This document shows positions 23,779-34,800 of a stretch of 64,000 nucleotides of DNA, one piece after another. Each line of letters opens with the position of its first letter. Position 1 is the stretch's first letter. The DNA lies in NCBI RefSeq assembly GCF_900497805.2, contig NW_020954626.1:6703959-6767958 (forward strand), written 5' to 3'. Origin of the DNA: Vombatus ursinus (lineage: Eukaryota; Chordata; Mammalia; Diprotodontia; Vombatidae). A program made the translations under genes and the position numbers. The notes beneath the pieces are model-generated. The model made no database searches, had not been told where the DNA came from, and saw only the letters and a program-made list of their open reading frames with translations.

Positions 23779-24084
23779 GACTATTATCTTAGGAGACTAG
23801 AGAATAAGGGATAAGAAAGGTCTGAGCAAGACAGTGCTGGGAACCCAAGTTGGAGTCTGAGCAATGAAAGACTAGCATCTAAGCAAAAGGTTTAAGTAAT
23901 GGACATGGGGCACCAGCTGCACAAAATGAAATTTGGTCTCCAGGTGAAGGTGATGTGAGCTGCCTGTATATTCCCATCCCAGGGCCAGAACTGGGCTGAG
24001 TCTAGGAAGACCTCAGTCCCCAGGCCAAGATAGGAAGGCACACTGGGACAGAGTTGGAGAATCCAGGAGAAGAAAACAGTCCCT
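23779..24084. other. no recognised feature
   Basis: Unassigned. Confidence 0.4.
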
Positions 24085-24264
24085 AGAGGCAGCTAGGTGG
24101 CACAGTGGATAGAGCTCTGGCCTTGAAGTCAGGAGGAGCTGAGTTCAAATCCAGTCTCAGACACATGACACTTACTAGCTATGTGACCCTGAGCAAGTCA
24201 CTTCACCCTGATTGCCTCACCAAAAAGGAGAAAAAAAGAAAAAAGAAAAGAAAAAAAGAAAGAA
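24085..24264 (+). mobile_element. WSINE1-like short SINE
   Basis: A 14-bp target duplication with one mismatch (agaaaacagtccct / agaaaatagtccct, 24071-24084 and 24265-24278) flanks it. The tail is a long (GAAA)-rich run. Confidence 0.92.
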
Positions 24265-24365
24265 AGAAAATAGTCCCTGACAGAAGCACAACAAAAATCC
24301 CAACTTGACCGAATGTGGCATAGGACAGACAAGAATCAGAAAATAGGGATGGGGGTGGCGGGGAT

Positions 24366-24497
24366 GGCAGCTAGGTGGCAAAGTGGATAGAGCACCAGCC
24401 CTGGAGTCAAGAAGACCAGAATTCAGCTCAGACACTTACTAGCCATGTGACCCTGGTTAAGTCACTTAACATTGATTGTCTCCAAAAAAAAAAAAAA
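24366..24497 (+). mobile_element. WSINE1-like short SINE
   Basis: Head ggcagctaggtggcaaagtg to an A-tail; a short internal part is missing near cagaattcagctcagac. Confidence 0.9.
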
Positions 24498-24514
24498 TAG
24501 AAAAACAAGTCTGG

Positions 24515-24650
24515 TCAGATAAGGTGGGGCCACTGAATGTGAGGTTAAGGAGTTTGGACTCAATTTCAGCGAGAAGCTACTGAAGATTCTCTGAGCAGAA
24601 AGTAACATGATGAAAGCAGTGTTCTGGGAAGGCTAATCAGGCTTCCCTAT
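24515..24650 (-). mobile_element. L2-tail repeat fragment
   Basis: The block gagcagaaagtaacatgatg and the preceding tttggactcaatttcagcga resemble the 'ggagccactgg ... gtgacatggtcag' section of the L2 tails. Confidence 0.45.
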
Positions 24651-24865
24651 CTTGGTTAAAGTCCTGTTTCATTGCTTCATCATTGCAGTCACCTTGAACT
24701 CTCAATGGCTTGCCTGAGCACAGACTATAGTGGGTCCTATCAGGCTGGAAAGACTGAGCCTAGGCCCAGCAATGGATGGAGAGTCTATCATCCAAAGATG
24801 ATCCTAGTTAAATCTGGAGAAGCTCATTGACATATTGACCACCCAAACAACTTGGAACTTTTAAA

Positions 24866-25345
24866 AAGTTTGACAGACATAATTTCTGGATAATTTAATC
24901 ATTTTATTAATAATTCTAACATGTTTATTAATAAAAGGATGGTCATTTGACCATCTTTCTCTTAAACCAAACACCATCATGGTGGCAGGCACATAGCTTA
25001 TATGCCCATTGGAAGAGGGGTGTTCAGAGGGTGGCAATCAACTCTGACTGGTTAACAATTAACAAGAGAATGAATATTACAATGAGGGGCTGAACCTATT
25101 CAAATGAACTCTGATTATGTCATTTACTTCTAAGTTGCCCCCAGTACTGGGCGATCTATTCAAAGAATTTACCCCCACTGAAACCTGAGTAGAGCACCAT
25201 AGCTTCCCCAGCTGGGTGGGATCCAAACAAGATTGTTAAGAAAGTTAGTCCAATCTCATTATCAGTGACCTCTTTCAAGAGACTGAATTTTTGAAATTAA
25301 AACTTTAGAAAAAGGGGGGAATTCTGGATCTCCCCAAATCATTTG
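24866..25345 (-). mobile_element. solitary LTR of an endogenous retrovirus (fossil)
   Basis: Read on minus, the stretch has an LTR layout: a TATA-like catataagct, a polyadenylation-type aataaa downstream and a motif (agatggtcaaatgaccatcc) I associate with marsupial LTRs. No internal genes flank it, so it looks like a solitary, old LTR. Its exact ends and family are not settled. Confidence 0.5.
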
Positions 25346-25379
25346 TGATTAATAATCATTTCTCTATACACATAAATAA

Positions 25380-25645
25380 TATATATAGGACAAATTGGAG
25401 GTCATCTCAAAGGGAAATGTCTAAGATTACAAAAGAGCAGAAAATGGGATTTTAGCTGGGACTTGAAGTTGGGGAAGCCAGGAGACAGAGATGAGAAGGG
25501 AGAAAATTCCAAGCATAGGGGACATCCAGTAAAAAAGCCTGGAGTCAGAAGAAAATTATCACAGAAAAGAGGTTGATCCACACTAGCAAAGGCTCTAGAG
25601 AGGTCAAGAAGGATAAGGATTAAGGGGAAAAAAATTATATAGCCT
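25380..25645 (-). mobile_element. L2-tail repeat with internal deletion
   Basis: 25380-25555 carries the 'gattttagctgggacttgaa' tail section; at about 25580 it jumps to a section (ctctagagaggtcaagaagg) found 1.2 kb further into the 19.5 kb copy, implying an internal deletion. Confidence 0.6.
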
Positions 25646-25779
25646 CTGTATCATTTCTGGAATTTTCTTTCCCCTCTCTGGGTGATATATGAGGGTTTTC
25701 TTATTCACAAAAAAAATTTGTTGGTTCAAAGTAATTGCATTTCCCCAGGGCAGATCTGATCTAAGGTTAAAATGGAGTG

Positions 25780-26017
25780 CTGTTGTTCAGTCATGTCTGA
25801 CTCTTTGTGACCCCATCTGGGATTTTCTTGGCAAAGATACTGGAGTGTTTTGCCATTTCCTTCTCCAGCTCATTTTACAGATGAGGAAACTGAGGCGAAC
25901 AGGGTGAAGTGACTTGCCCAAGGTCACACAGCTAGTAAGTGTCTAAGGCTGGATTTGAACTCATGAAGATGAGTCTTCTGAGTCCAAGTGCAGTACTCTA
26001 TTCACTACACCACCTAT
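25780..26017 (-). mobile_element. Mar1-like SINE
   Basis: Well preserved: tail ctgttgttcagtcatgtctg, core, and reversed head tattcactacaccaccta. Confidence 0.92.
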
Positions 26018-26839
26018 ATTCATGGAGTACACATGATATTCAGGATTGGGAAATTATTGAAATTATTCCATGTTTCTTTAAGAGAATCACCCTGAAGTAT
26101 TCCAAGTTACGTTTGAGGTTTACTTTCAACACCACATTTGACCTTGTTCTGAGTATTGATGCTATATCTCTCTATTCTTGCTTCTGGAAGTTGAGATAAT
26201 GGGTTTCCTGAGGCTTATCATGTATATGTCACTGAAAAGGACATGCAATCCACGGACATACTTCTTCACTCTCGTTCATGAATATTTTGCAACTTAACAG
26301 AGCCAGAAGAATCCCTGACCCACACCCTGAACTCTAATTAAGGATGCAATTATTCTGACTTCTGTCAGTAAGTGAGTTGTAAGGGCTTGGGGGGGGAAAA
26401 TGGTTATTCAATAGAAAAATGCTCCATTATGTGACCAAATAAAGATATAGTTGAAATCATTTATAGATACAGTATAGTTTTATTTTTAATAATGCAGGCA
26501 CTCTATGGGAGGCTAGTTATTTCCTTAAAATATGGTGGCTAAATTTGATTTTTTTACAAGATATTCTCAGGCAGGTAGGTGTCCAAAGAGAACCTGCATA
26601 GAAAAAGATGTGAAAAATCCATTGAGCAGCCCATACTACTTAGCAGTTGATCCATCACTGGGATTTCTTGGAAAAATGCAATTCCTAAAACAAGATATAA
26701 AATGTGGTGTAAAATAAAGACTGGGAGAGGAAACACAATTGAAACCCAACTCCTCCTGACCCTTCCTCTTGGATCCACTCATTCCCCCTTCTCCATCACA
26801 CAATAGCAGATCACAAATATGGCCATTTGGCTTTAAAGA
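26018..26839. other. no recognised feature
   Basis: AT-rich and unassigned. Opposing short frames near 26530-26780 do not resemble known proteins. Confidence 0.4.
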
Positions 26840-27290
26840 GAAAGAGAACTACAAAATATCAGTTAGAAGCGAACTCAGAAACCACTTAGTTTCACCAGTG
26901 TCAGAAAAAGGATCCTTTTATAATGCACTTGGCAAACTGTCTTTGTTGGAAGACCTCTGAGGATGGGGAACTCACTACTTCCCAAAGCAGTTCATTCCAC
27001 CTTTGGACAGTGTAAGTTGTTTGGGAGTTCTTCCTTCCTTCTAGCCAAAATGTGCCTCACTTCAATTGCCACCCGTTATTTCTAGGCTAGCTCTAGAGGA
27101 CCAAGCAGAAGAAGTCTGATCCATCTTCCCCAGGAATAGCCCTTGAAGACAAGTATCTTAGCCTGCCCTCCCAAACCTACCCCACAAGTCTTTTCTTCTC
27201 GAAGCTCAATTTTAAAAAGGACATCCACACATGAAACCCAGGAAACACTCTCTCCATGCTGTAGAGAAGAAATGAAGTTTTAAAAAAAGC
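26840..27290 (-). mobile_element. CR1/L3-clade LINE 3' fragment
   Basis: The stretch ggatggggaactcactactt ... cagttcattccacctttgga ... gaccaagcagaagaagtctg is the same region as 3.57-3.68 kb and the reverse of 17.6-17.85 kb. Confidence 0.65.
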
Positions 27291-28074
27291 CTTAAAAATT
27301 AAATTGGATATTAATAACCATCCAAAAAAGCAGGGATTGGTCATTTTTGCTCAAAAGGTGAAATCTGAATTGATTAATTATAGATAGAACTGGACAGAAA
27401 TGAACCAAATAAATACCAAGGATATTACAAAGATACTCCAAGTAAGCTTAAAGGTGGCCAGGATGGAGGGGGTCTGCTGGGCTGATTGCCAGCTAAGTCC
27501 TAAACAGCTTAGAGGCCCTGCAACTGAATAACCTTGAGGGAGAGGAGGAGAGAAACTGTATGTAAACAAAACACAATAGATTCTTCAAAGCTGGAATAAT
27601 TCACAGGCTTTGGGGGATTCACCAAAGCACAGAAACGCGAGCTTAACCTAGGCTCACATCTCTCCCTTTTTTGGAAGACCGAGTAGTTTTCCACGGGCCC
27701 TTTGTCTTGTCTCTCACAGGGATCTGGACAGTGAGAGCAGGCCTTCCAGCTAGAAGATCACCACTCAGATAACACAGGAAGGAGAGAGGCTCGTAGCAAG
27801 TCTGAGGTGAATGGAAAAGATGTTATCAGCTTTCTAGAAGGCTTGCAACAGATCTTCAACTTGAGACAGTCCTCGGCTCTCTATGGAGTTGATGGGAAGT
27901 CAAGTCACATACTCAAGCTATCAGGCTGTCAGCAGGTTCCTATTTCTTTCTCAGAATACTGTACTCCGGAGCTTTGGGTCTCTGAAACGACGAATAGCCC
28001 TGTCTATTTCAGTGATTGTTGACTGAGGAAAAGTAGAACTCTTCTTGTATACACAGGCTCAAAAGAATAAGCAA
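27291..28074. other. no recognised feature
   Basis: Unassigned, apparently single-copy. A 71-codon plus frame at 27807-28022 has no known domain. It contains no splice or motif evidence strong enough to call an exon. Confidence 0.4.
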
Positions 28075-28240
28075 ATTTGGGGAATGGTGAAACAAATTGT
28101 AGACATGAATGTAATGCAACATTACTGTGCAGCAAGAAACAAATTTGAAAACTCAGAGAAGCGTAGAAAGACCTATATGAATTGGTGCAGAGCGAAATAA
28201 AAAGAACCAAGAAAACAATACATACAGTGACAACATGGAA
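28075..28240 (+). mobile_element. L1 LINE 3' fragment
   Basis: Blocks ttggggaatggtgaaacaaa and gcagagcgaaataaaaagaa correspond to the L1 3' section at 42.33-42.47 kb. Confidence 0.65.
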
Positions 28241-28309
28241 AATGGTGTGTTGGAAGGTCTACTGAGCTACTGTTTTTCTATTTCCTTTTTCATTCTTTGT
28301 CTCCAGGAG

Positions 28310-28720
28310 ATAAGCAACTAGATGGAGCAGGGTGCTAGAACTAGAGTCAGGAAGACCTACATTCAAATTTGACCTCAGATTCTTACTTACTGTGTGAACT
28401 CTGGATAAGTCACTTAACTTCTATACGCCTCAGTTTCCTCATTTGTAAAATAGAGATAATTATAGGCACTTTATTCCCAGGGTTGTCATAAAATGAGAAG
28501 GGGCAGCTAGGTGGAGCAGTGGATACAACACTGGCCCTGAAGTCAGGAGGACCTGAGTTCAAATCTAGCCTCAGACCAAACACTTGACACTTACTTGTTG
28601 TGTGACTCTGGGCAAGTCACTTAACCTCAACTGCCTTAAAAAAAAAAAGATAAAATAAGAAAATATTTATAAAGTATGCAAACTTTAGAGCACTGTATAA
28701 ATGTTAGCTACTTTAAATTT
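28310..28720 (+). mobile_element. CORE-SINE split by a short SINE
   Basis: The left half is gcaactagatggagcagggt ... aatagagataattataggca. The right half resumes at 28662 with the 3' section (aactttagagcactgtataa). The insert is at 28500-28649. Confidence 0.8.
28500..28649 (+). mobile_element. WSINE1-like short SINE nested in CORE-SINE
   Basis: An 11-of-12 target duplication (ataaaatgagaa / ataaaataagaa, 28488-28499 and 28650-28661) bounds it. Confidence 0.92.
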
Positions 28721-29559
28721 TTTTTTGGCTGGATAGAGATAGTTTCAGAAATGAAGGTGATATGAAAACAAAAAATACACTTTCAAAATAGTTTTTAAAA
28801 ATAAATTATTAAAAATAAATAAGTTGTTTTTTAAAGGGATTTTAATAGCCACAATGGACATTTTGAGTCAAGAACAAAATAAGTTGGGGAAGTGACAAGT
28901 CAGAAAGAGTCAGAAATACCACTAATAGTTCTGATACTAACACCAACCAAAGCAAAAACAACAAGGGGAATTCAAAACAATGGAGTCTCTAATTCCTCTT
29001 CATGCTGAATCTGTGGCAGTATTCTCAAGGCCTAAGAAAAGGAGATAGAGATGGAAGAGAATTCTTTGCCATTGGCTGTGGAGTGTAAACACTGGTAGCC
29101 AACAGATACCATCTTTCTGAGGGTGTGGTTTCCTTATCTCCTTTTCCTCTCACCCCTAGTCACCACCAGAACCCTTCCTACCCCTGTGGCTGCTGCCAGC
29201 TGAGTGACAGCAAGCAAGAAGGAAGGGGCAGGTTGTGTGGTGACTAGACCACCATGACAAAAATGCTATCATCAGCCCTTCTTGGTTCTCACTTTTAAGA
29301 ACCTTTCCTGTGGTTTCAAAAACAAAAACAAAAAAAAGCCCAACAAACCATAGACCGAATCTCTAGCCCAGCAAGTTTTAGGTTTTCACAATAAATACTT
29401 TCTTATACAATGATGCATTACATTATAATCATTCCAATGATCTTTCTCTTCAAAATTAGTCTAAGTATGTAACTAAGAAAAATAACTGGTGTGGATCTTT
29501 CCAAAAGAGAACATGGCAACTGTTATTTTAATATTTACAAAAAAACAATTTTAAAAGTA
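28721..29559. other. no recognised feature
   Basis: Unassigned intronic-type sequence. Confidence 0.4.
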
Positions 29560-29790
29560 TTAGTAACAATAGCTGTTTACAGAGCATTTTAAGACTTGCA
29601 AAGTACTTCATAGACATACATTATTTCATTTGCCTAGTGAGGTAGGTACAACAGGTATTCTTTTCCAGTTTTACAGATGAGGAAGCTATCTATGGCTTAA
29701 AGCAAGAAGTGTCAAAGGTGGCAACCAAATCTAGGTCTCTCCTGGTCCTAAGTCCTTATAAGTCTACCCTACCCTATCACACTGCCTCCA
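29560..29790 (-). mobile_element. CORE-SINE
   Basis: Pattern 'agagcattttaagacttgca ... cagttttacagatgaggaag ... taccctatcacactgcctcc'. Confidence 0.75.
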
Positions 29791-31224
29791 AAGTATTAAA
29801 ACTTAAAAGAGAAAAAAAGACAATTCTTTTCTCTAAGGCAATTTTAGTTGGATCAGATAACTCAAGTGAGAAATGCAGACTGTGTAAAAATGCAAAGATT
29901 AGATCTAGTTTTCTACCATTGAGGAAGCTAGCACCTTCATTCATAGATAAGCCATCAGAAGATAATCAGAGCACTTTCAGTAATCTCACTCATGAGTTAG
30001 TTAGATTCACTAAACAGATTATCCACCATTTTTTAAAAATCCATTTGACTTTGTTAAATGAGAGAAACAGAAATTAATTCAGTGTTCATACTCACCCTCT
30101 TACAGTTAAGACTGCATTTTAGTTCAAACTAAACTCAGGAAATTTAGCTGTGATTCCAAAAGTCTGGGGTGAGATTTAAATTAATACATGCAATGCTAAG
30201 TGTATTTAAATCAAATATGATTGAAGTATCTGAAAATTGACCAATGAAAACAATGTCCCTCTAAGCAAATAAAATCTTAAACATACCTGGATAGGGAAAG
30301 CAAAAATTTGGTTGTTTTTCCAGATAATTTAGAGATCAGAGTTCCCACCACTGATACAAGTGAATGACTTTCAATCACATGTCCACATTTACATGTCCAC
30401 ATTGAGAAGGTTGCCTTTCATCTTGCCCAGACAGAAAAATGTTTAAAGTCAAGACTGGAGGCTGATAGGCTGTTCAAAGAGGTTTGCTCTGCTACGAGAA
30501 AACAGAAAATAGAGCATCTTGGTAAAAACTCACTCTACCTAATTACTCTCAGCTGTTTGTCATGTGGTCTTAGGACTGAGGAGTCAAGTGATTTCCCCTC
30601 CCCACTTTCAAAAGTTTACCAAGATTCAATTATTTGGTCTATTTTTGAGCAGGAAATGACTTCACTAAACCCCTTACATAAAGCACTAAACACTTACTAT
30701 TTAAAATGTTTTTCCTAATCAACATAAGTCCATCATTTGTGTTTTCTTAAAAAGACATGAAACCAATGAAAAAGATCTACAAAGTTTGCTAAAGATTACA
30801 CCAGTGATGTGGAACATCTTCACACTCAGTTGATACATTGGATAGTTTTACTGAAGTCTTTTTTTCTCTTTCTTTTTTACTTTTTGTTACAAGGAATGGC
30901 TTGCTGAGTATGGGAGCTCAACCACTCAATTTCCAAGATAAATTAGAGTATCACTACAGAGTAACATAGAAGAGCTGATTGCAAGAGGAAGGGGTTCTTA
31001 GAAAGGAAAAATGGCATATGATTGAAAATTCCATTTAGTCCACTGAGGAAGACCTCGATCCTGTTGAAATGCTGTCTGCTGCATGATCCAAGTCAGAAAT
31101 GGAAGTATTAAATAATAAAACCTAAGGTGATTTTTAGGAACATCACTCAATGTACCTGTTTCACAAGTAAACATACAAGTAACACCATTTGTTGGGCAGG
31201 AGAACACAGGAGGGCTCCTAACTC
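29791..31224. other. no recognised feature
   Basis: About 1.4 kb without a repeat I recognise and without a convincing gene. It is apparently single-copy and could hold regulatory sequence. Confidence 0.4.
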
Positions 31225-31595
31225 TAACACGTGTTCTAGCTCAGGTTCACTTTTGATCCGGTCAGACAGGAAGACGGGTTAAATAAGCTTACTTTATTCT
31301 AGTCTAGTCTTCTTAAAAGGGTTGCTGATAATGGGAGCACCAACTCCTGCAGCATTCCCTAATCACTCACCCTGGCAAGAAAAGGAGTACAACTCCTCAT
31401 CCCCTAAGCCTCGATGGGGGCCAATCAAGGCAGGTACATGCATTCCTCTATGCATTACCCAAATCCCCAAAATGCGTTCCCCACTTACTGACCAGTGCCC
31501 ACTTGATTTATAGAGCAACAGACAAAGAAGGCATCTCGTCAACATTAAGCTCACAGGTTAACTTTAGCAATATTGTCATAACCTAACACAGCACA
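31225..31595 (-). mobile_element. possible solitary LTR (fossil)
   Basis: Read on minus it begins near tgtgttaggttatgac, has a TATA-like ctctataaat, then an aataaa about 225 bp on, and ends near tagaaca. That order fits an LTR, but I do not recognise a family and no target duplication is clear. It may be some other repeat. Confidence 0.3.
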
Positions 31596-31715
31596 GGTGT
31601 ATGTTATGTCACCCCTATAACTCTACTGTGGCAGGGCAGCAGAAGTTGTTTTCAACCATAATCCATGGTAAATCTTATCTAGGATCCTGGAACTATTATC
31701 TAAAAAGGAATAACA

Positions 31716-31868
31716 GGGGCAGCTAGGTGGCATAGTGGATAGAGCGCTGGCCCTGGTGTCAGGAGGACCTGAGTTCAAATCTGTCCTCAGACACATAACA
31801 TTCACTAGCTGTGTGACCCTGGGTAAGTCACTTAACCCCATTGCCTCACCAAAAAAAAAAAAAAAAAA
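31716..31868 (+). mobile_element. WSINE1-like short SINE
   Basis: Well-preserved copy with exact flanking gaataaca at 31708-31715 and 31869-31876 and an 18-bp A-tail. Confidence 0.93.
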
Positions 31869-31997
31869 GAATAACAAAAGCATCCTTACACATACTAAAA
31901 TTCACCTTACTCACAGTGCCCTATCCCTAACGCCTACTCGTTGTACCAGTCTCACAGTAACAATAACTTCCATAATAGTGAACAGTTTATTAAATAT

Positions 31998-32249
31998 CAT
32001 TGTTGTTGTTCAGTCATCTTCAGTCATATCCAACTCTTTGTGAGCCCATTTGGGATTTTCTTGGCAAAGATATTAGAATGGTTTGCCATTTCCTTCTCCA
32101 GCTCATTTTACTGATGAGGAAACTGAGGCAAACAGGGTGAAGTGATTTGCCCAGGGTGACACAGCTAGTAAGTGTCTGAGGCTGGATCTGAACTCAGGTC
32201 TTCCTGACTCCAGGCCCAGTGCTATATCCACTGTGCCACCTGGATGCCC
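31998..32249 (-). mobile_element. Mar1-like SINE
   Basis: An exact 11-bp target duplication ttattaaatat at 31987-31997 and 32250-32260. The tail section contains a duplicated cagtcat unit. Confidence 0.94.
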
Positions 32250-32269
32250 TTATTAAATATTAAAAAAAT

Positions 32270-32508
32270 TAGGTAAATAATTTGCATAGGTAATAATTTA
32301 CATTTACAAGTGCCTTAAGTTTTGAAAAATATCTTACATACATCAACTTATTCTAACCTTACAACAACTCTGTGAGGTAGGTTCTACAGATTTATATCTT
32401 CTTTACAGATGAAGAAACTGAGGCTCAAAGGGTTTAGTGACTTGGCTTTGGTCATATAGCTAGTGTCAGAGGCAAGAATTGATCCCAAGTCTTCCTTTAT
32501 CTACTGTC
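32270..32508 (-). mobile_element. CORE-SINE
   Basis: Pattern 'acttattctaaccttacaac ... ttacagatgaagaaactgag ... cttcctttatctactgtctt'. Confidence 0.75.
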
Positions 32509-33056
32509 TTAGGAAGATTCTCAAAATCACCTGGCAGGATAAGATACCAGACACTAAGGTCTTTTCTTGAACTAACCTGCCAAGCATTCAAACTCTACTG
32601 CAGAGAGTACAACTCCAACAAGTGACCACGTTGTTTGAATGCCAAAGTTACGCTTGCTGAAAGACTATATTATGGAGAACCCACATGGTGCAAGCACTCA
32701 CGTGGTGGTCAGAAGAAGTGATACAAGGACACTCTTAAGGTCTCTCTTAATTACTGTGGAATTGATTGTGTGACATGGGAGACACTGGCAGAGAACTGCC
32801 CAGAACATGTGCCCCCATCAGAGAAGGTGCTGTGCTGTATAAGCAAAGCAGAACTGAAGTAGCTGAAGAGAAACTCAAGATGCAGATTTAGAGAATCCAC
32901 TCCAAATGTTCACATGGACTATTTGTGCCCAACCTGTGGTAGAGCATTCTGAGCTTGTACTGGTCAGTTCAGTCGCAGTCAGACACACTGTAACTTGACT
33001 CTAACACAGTGATGTCATTTTGGTCCTCTTCGAGAATAAAGGACAACCATCAAACG
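32509..33056 (+). mobile_element. RTE-clade LINE 3' end
   Basis: Sense copy of the element at 23.3 kb (aagataccagacactaaggt ... ggtcagaagaagtgatacaa ... catggactatttgtgcccaa), continuing to a terminal block gatgtcattttggtcctctt then cgagaataaaggacaac. Stops break the frame. The terminal block is shared with the element at 36.52 kb. Confidence 0.75.
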
Positions 33057-33112
33057 ACCAACCTTTATGCCACACTGCCCACCAGTTGCACCAACCTTTC
33101 CAGGTTACAAAT

Positions 33113-33175
33113 AGATATAGAGGTAGATATAGATATTGATGATATAGGTATAGGTATAAATATATGTATGTGTAT
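33113..33175. repeat. (TAGATA)n/(TATAGG) microsatellite
   Basis: Short imperfect hexamer repeat directly after the RTE 3' end region. Confidence 0.9.
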
Positions 33176-33561
33176 GACCTCGAATTCAGTTGCATAAAAC
33201 TCTCCTCATTTGGTGGATATTGATTATTGAATGTTCTACCTAGGGAAGGGATGGAGTTGGAAAAATCTTGGCTTACAGCTTCAAAGAAAACAAAAAAGAA
33301 AAGATTTTCTCTACTTTTAAACACTTCTCCCTGAAAAGCATCTAGAAGTATGTTTGTTCTCTCTTGAGTCTGGAAGCCAGAACACTAATGATGTCTTCTC
33401 TCCCAAGCTCTCAAGGACTCTGCCCCTCACACAGGCACAGACAAATGAATTTTCACCAATGAGGAGAGTCTTATGCAAATAGTCTTTAAGCCCAGAGTTT
33501 TAAATATATGTAAACTGAGGGAAAGGAATCTAAAAGGTCAGGAAATCTACAGTTTGATTGA
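33176..33561. other. no recognised feature
   Basis: Unassigned. Confidence 0.4.
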
Positions 33562-33600
33562 GGCTTAAAACTACACTGACACTTTTGGGACATCCTGTAT
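33562..33600 (-). mobile_element. mariner-type MITE, one terminus
   Basis: The stretch cttaaaactacactgacact then tttgggacatcctgta matches one arm of the palindromic element at 37796-37888 and ends at a TA. Confidence 0.6.
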
Positions 33601-33613
33601 TAAATATCTATTT

Positions 33614-33765
33614 TTTTGTTTGGGGTTTTTTTAGGCAATTGGGGTGAAGTGATTTGTCCAGGGTCACATAGTTAGTGTCAAGTGTTTGGTCTGAGGCAAG
33701 ATATGAACTCAGGTCCTCCTCACTTCAGGGCCAGTGCTCTACCCACTGCACCACCTAGCTACCTC
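33614..33765 (-). mobile_element. WSINE1-like short SINE
   Basis: An exact 13-bp target duplication taaatatctattt at 33601-33613 and 33766-33778. Confidence 0.94.
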
Positions 33766-34059
33766 TAAATATCTATTTATAAGAAAAGAATTGAAGTCCC
33801 AAATATGCCATTAACACAGTGCTATACATTCTGATGGCATTTGAATCATATTGGACTTTCTTTATCTCAAAGTAGAACTATAATAGAAAGTAGAGAAAAA
33901 TGTGGCCTGTAGGACAGACTGCTATACCTTTTAGATACTACTGTCAAATTAATTAAGTGACTCTAATCAGAGTACATCATCCTGAACACTGAGAAAATTG
34001 CATAACATCTTAAGAGGTTTTCAGCTTCTGAGATACTATTTGTGAAGGAAAAAATCATG

Positions 34060-34235
34060 GTAGATTTGGAATCAAAGGACGTGGTTTACAATCCTGCCTC
34101 TGCCACTAATATCTATGTGATGTCAAACAATTTACTTAACCTCTCTGGTCCTCAGTTTCCTCATCCATAAAATAAGAAGGCTGAACTAGATGACCTCTAA
34201 TATCCCTTTGAGTTCTAAATATAGGATCCTAAGAC
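34060..34235 (+). mobile_element. CORE-SINE
   Basis: Pattern 'ggtagatttggaatcaaagg ... ctggtcctcagtttcctcat ... ctagatgacctctaatatcc'. Confidence 0.75.
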
Positions 34236-34564
34236 TGCCAACTTTCTATAAGGATTTGAGGTAACAGCTTCAGGGAAATGAAAATTCCCCCAAACTAATG
34301 TGAATTTATGATGTCCACCAATGTCTTCATGTGCGAATTTATCTCCACCCACTATAATTTGGTCTAGTCCAAAGCAGAATGAGGATAGTTAGGAATGAAA
34401 ACATCAGAATCACTTTGTTTAGGGAGCAGAGATATTCTCTGACACTGCTAAGATTTGTTCCTTTGAATTTTTTTTTTATTTTCAAATAGCAATGCATTTA
34501 ATTAGAAAGGAAAAGAAAGGAAAAAATCAGGTTGCAAGATTATTCTTAGTCTCCAGGGAAGGAA
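34236..34564. other. no recognised feature
   Basis: Unassigned. Confidence 0.4.
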
Positions 34565-34800
34565 ATGAGCAATTATAGAGACCTACTATGTGTCAGGTGC
34601 CGTGTTAAACACTTTTTACAAATATCTCATCTAATCCTCACAATAACCATGGGAGGAAAGTGCTATTATGAACCCTATTTTATAAGTGAGGAAACTGAGG
34701 CAGGCAGATATTAAGTGAATTGTCCAGGGTCACACAGCAAGTAAGTGTTTGAGGCTGAGTTAGAACTCAGGTCAGAAGGACCCAGTGCTCTGTCCTGAGC
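34565..34800 (-). mobile_element. CORE-SINE
   Basis: Pattern 'cctactatgtgtcaggtgcc ... gtgaggaaactgaggcaggc ... agtgctctgtcctgagccac'. Confidence 0.8.

Noticed and set aside
29709-30077. 122-codon plus-strand frame as a gene
   Set aside because: Its N-terminal third lies in a CORE-SINE and the rest shows no domain; the composition is that of AT-rich non-coding DNA.
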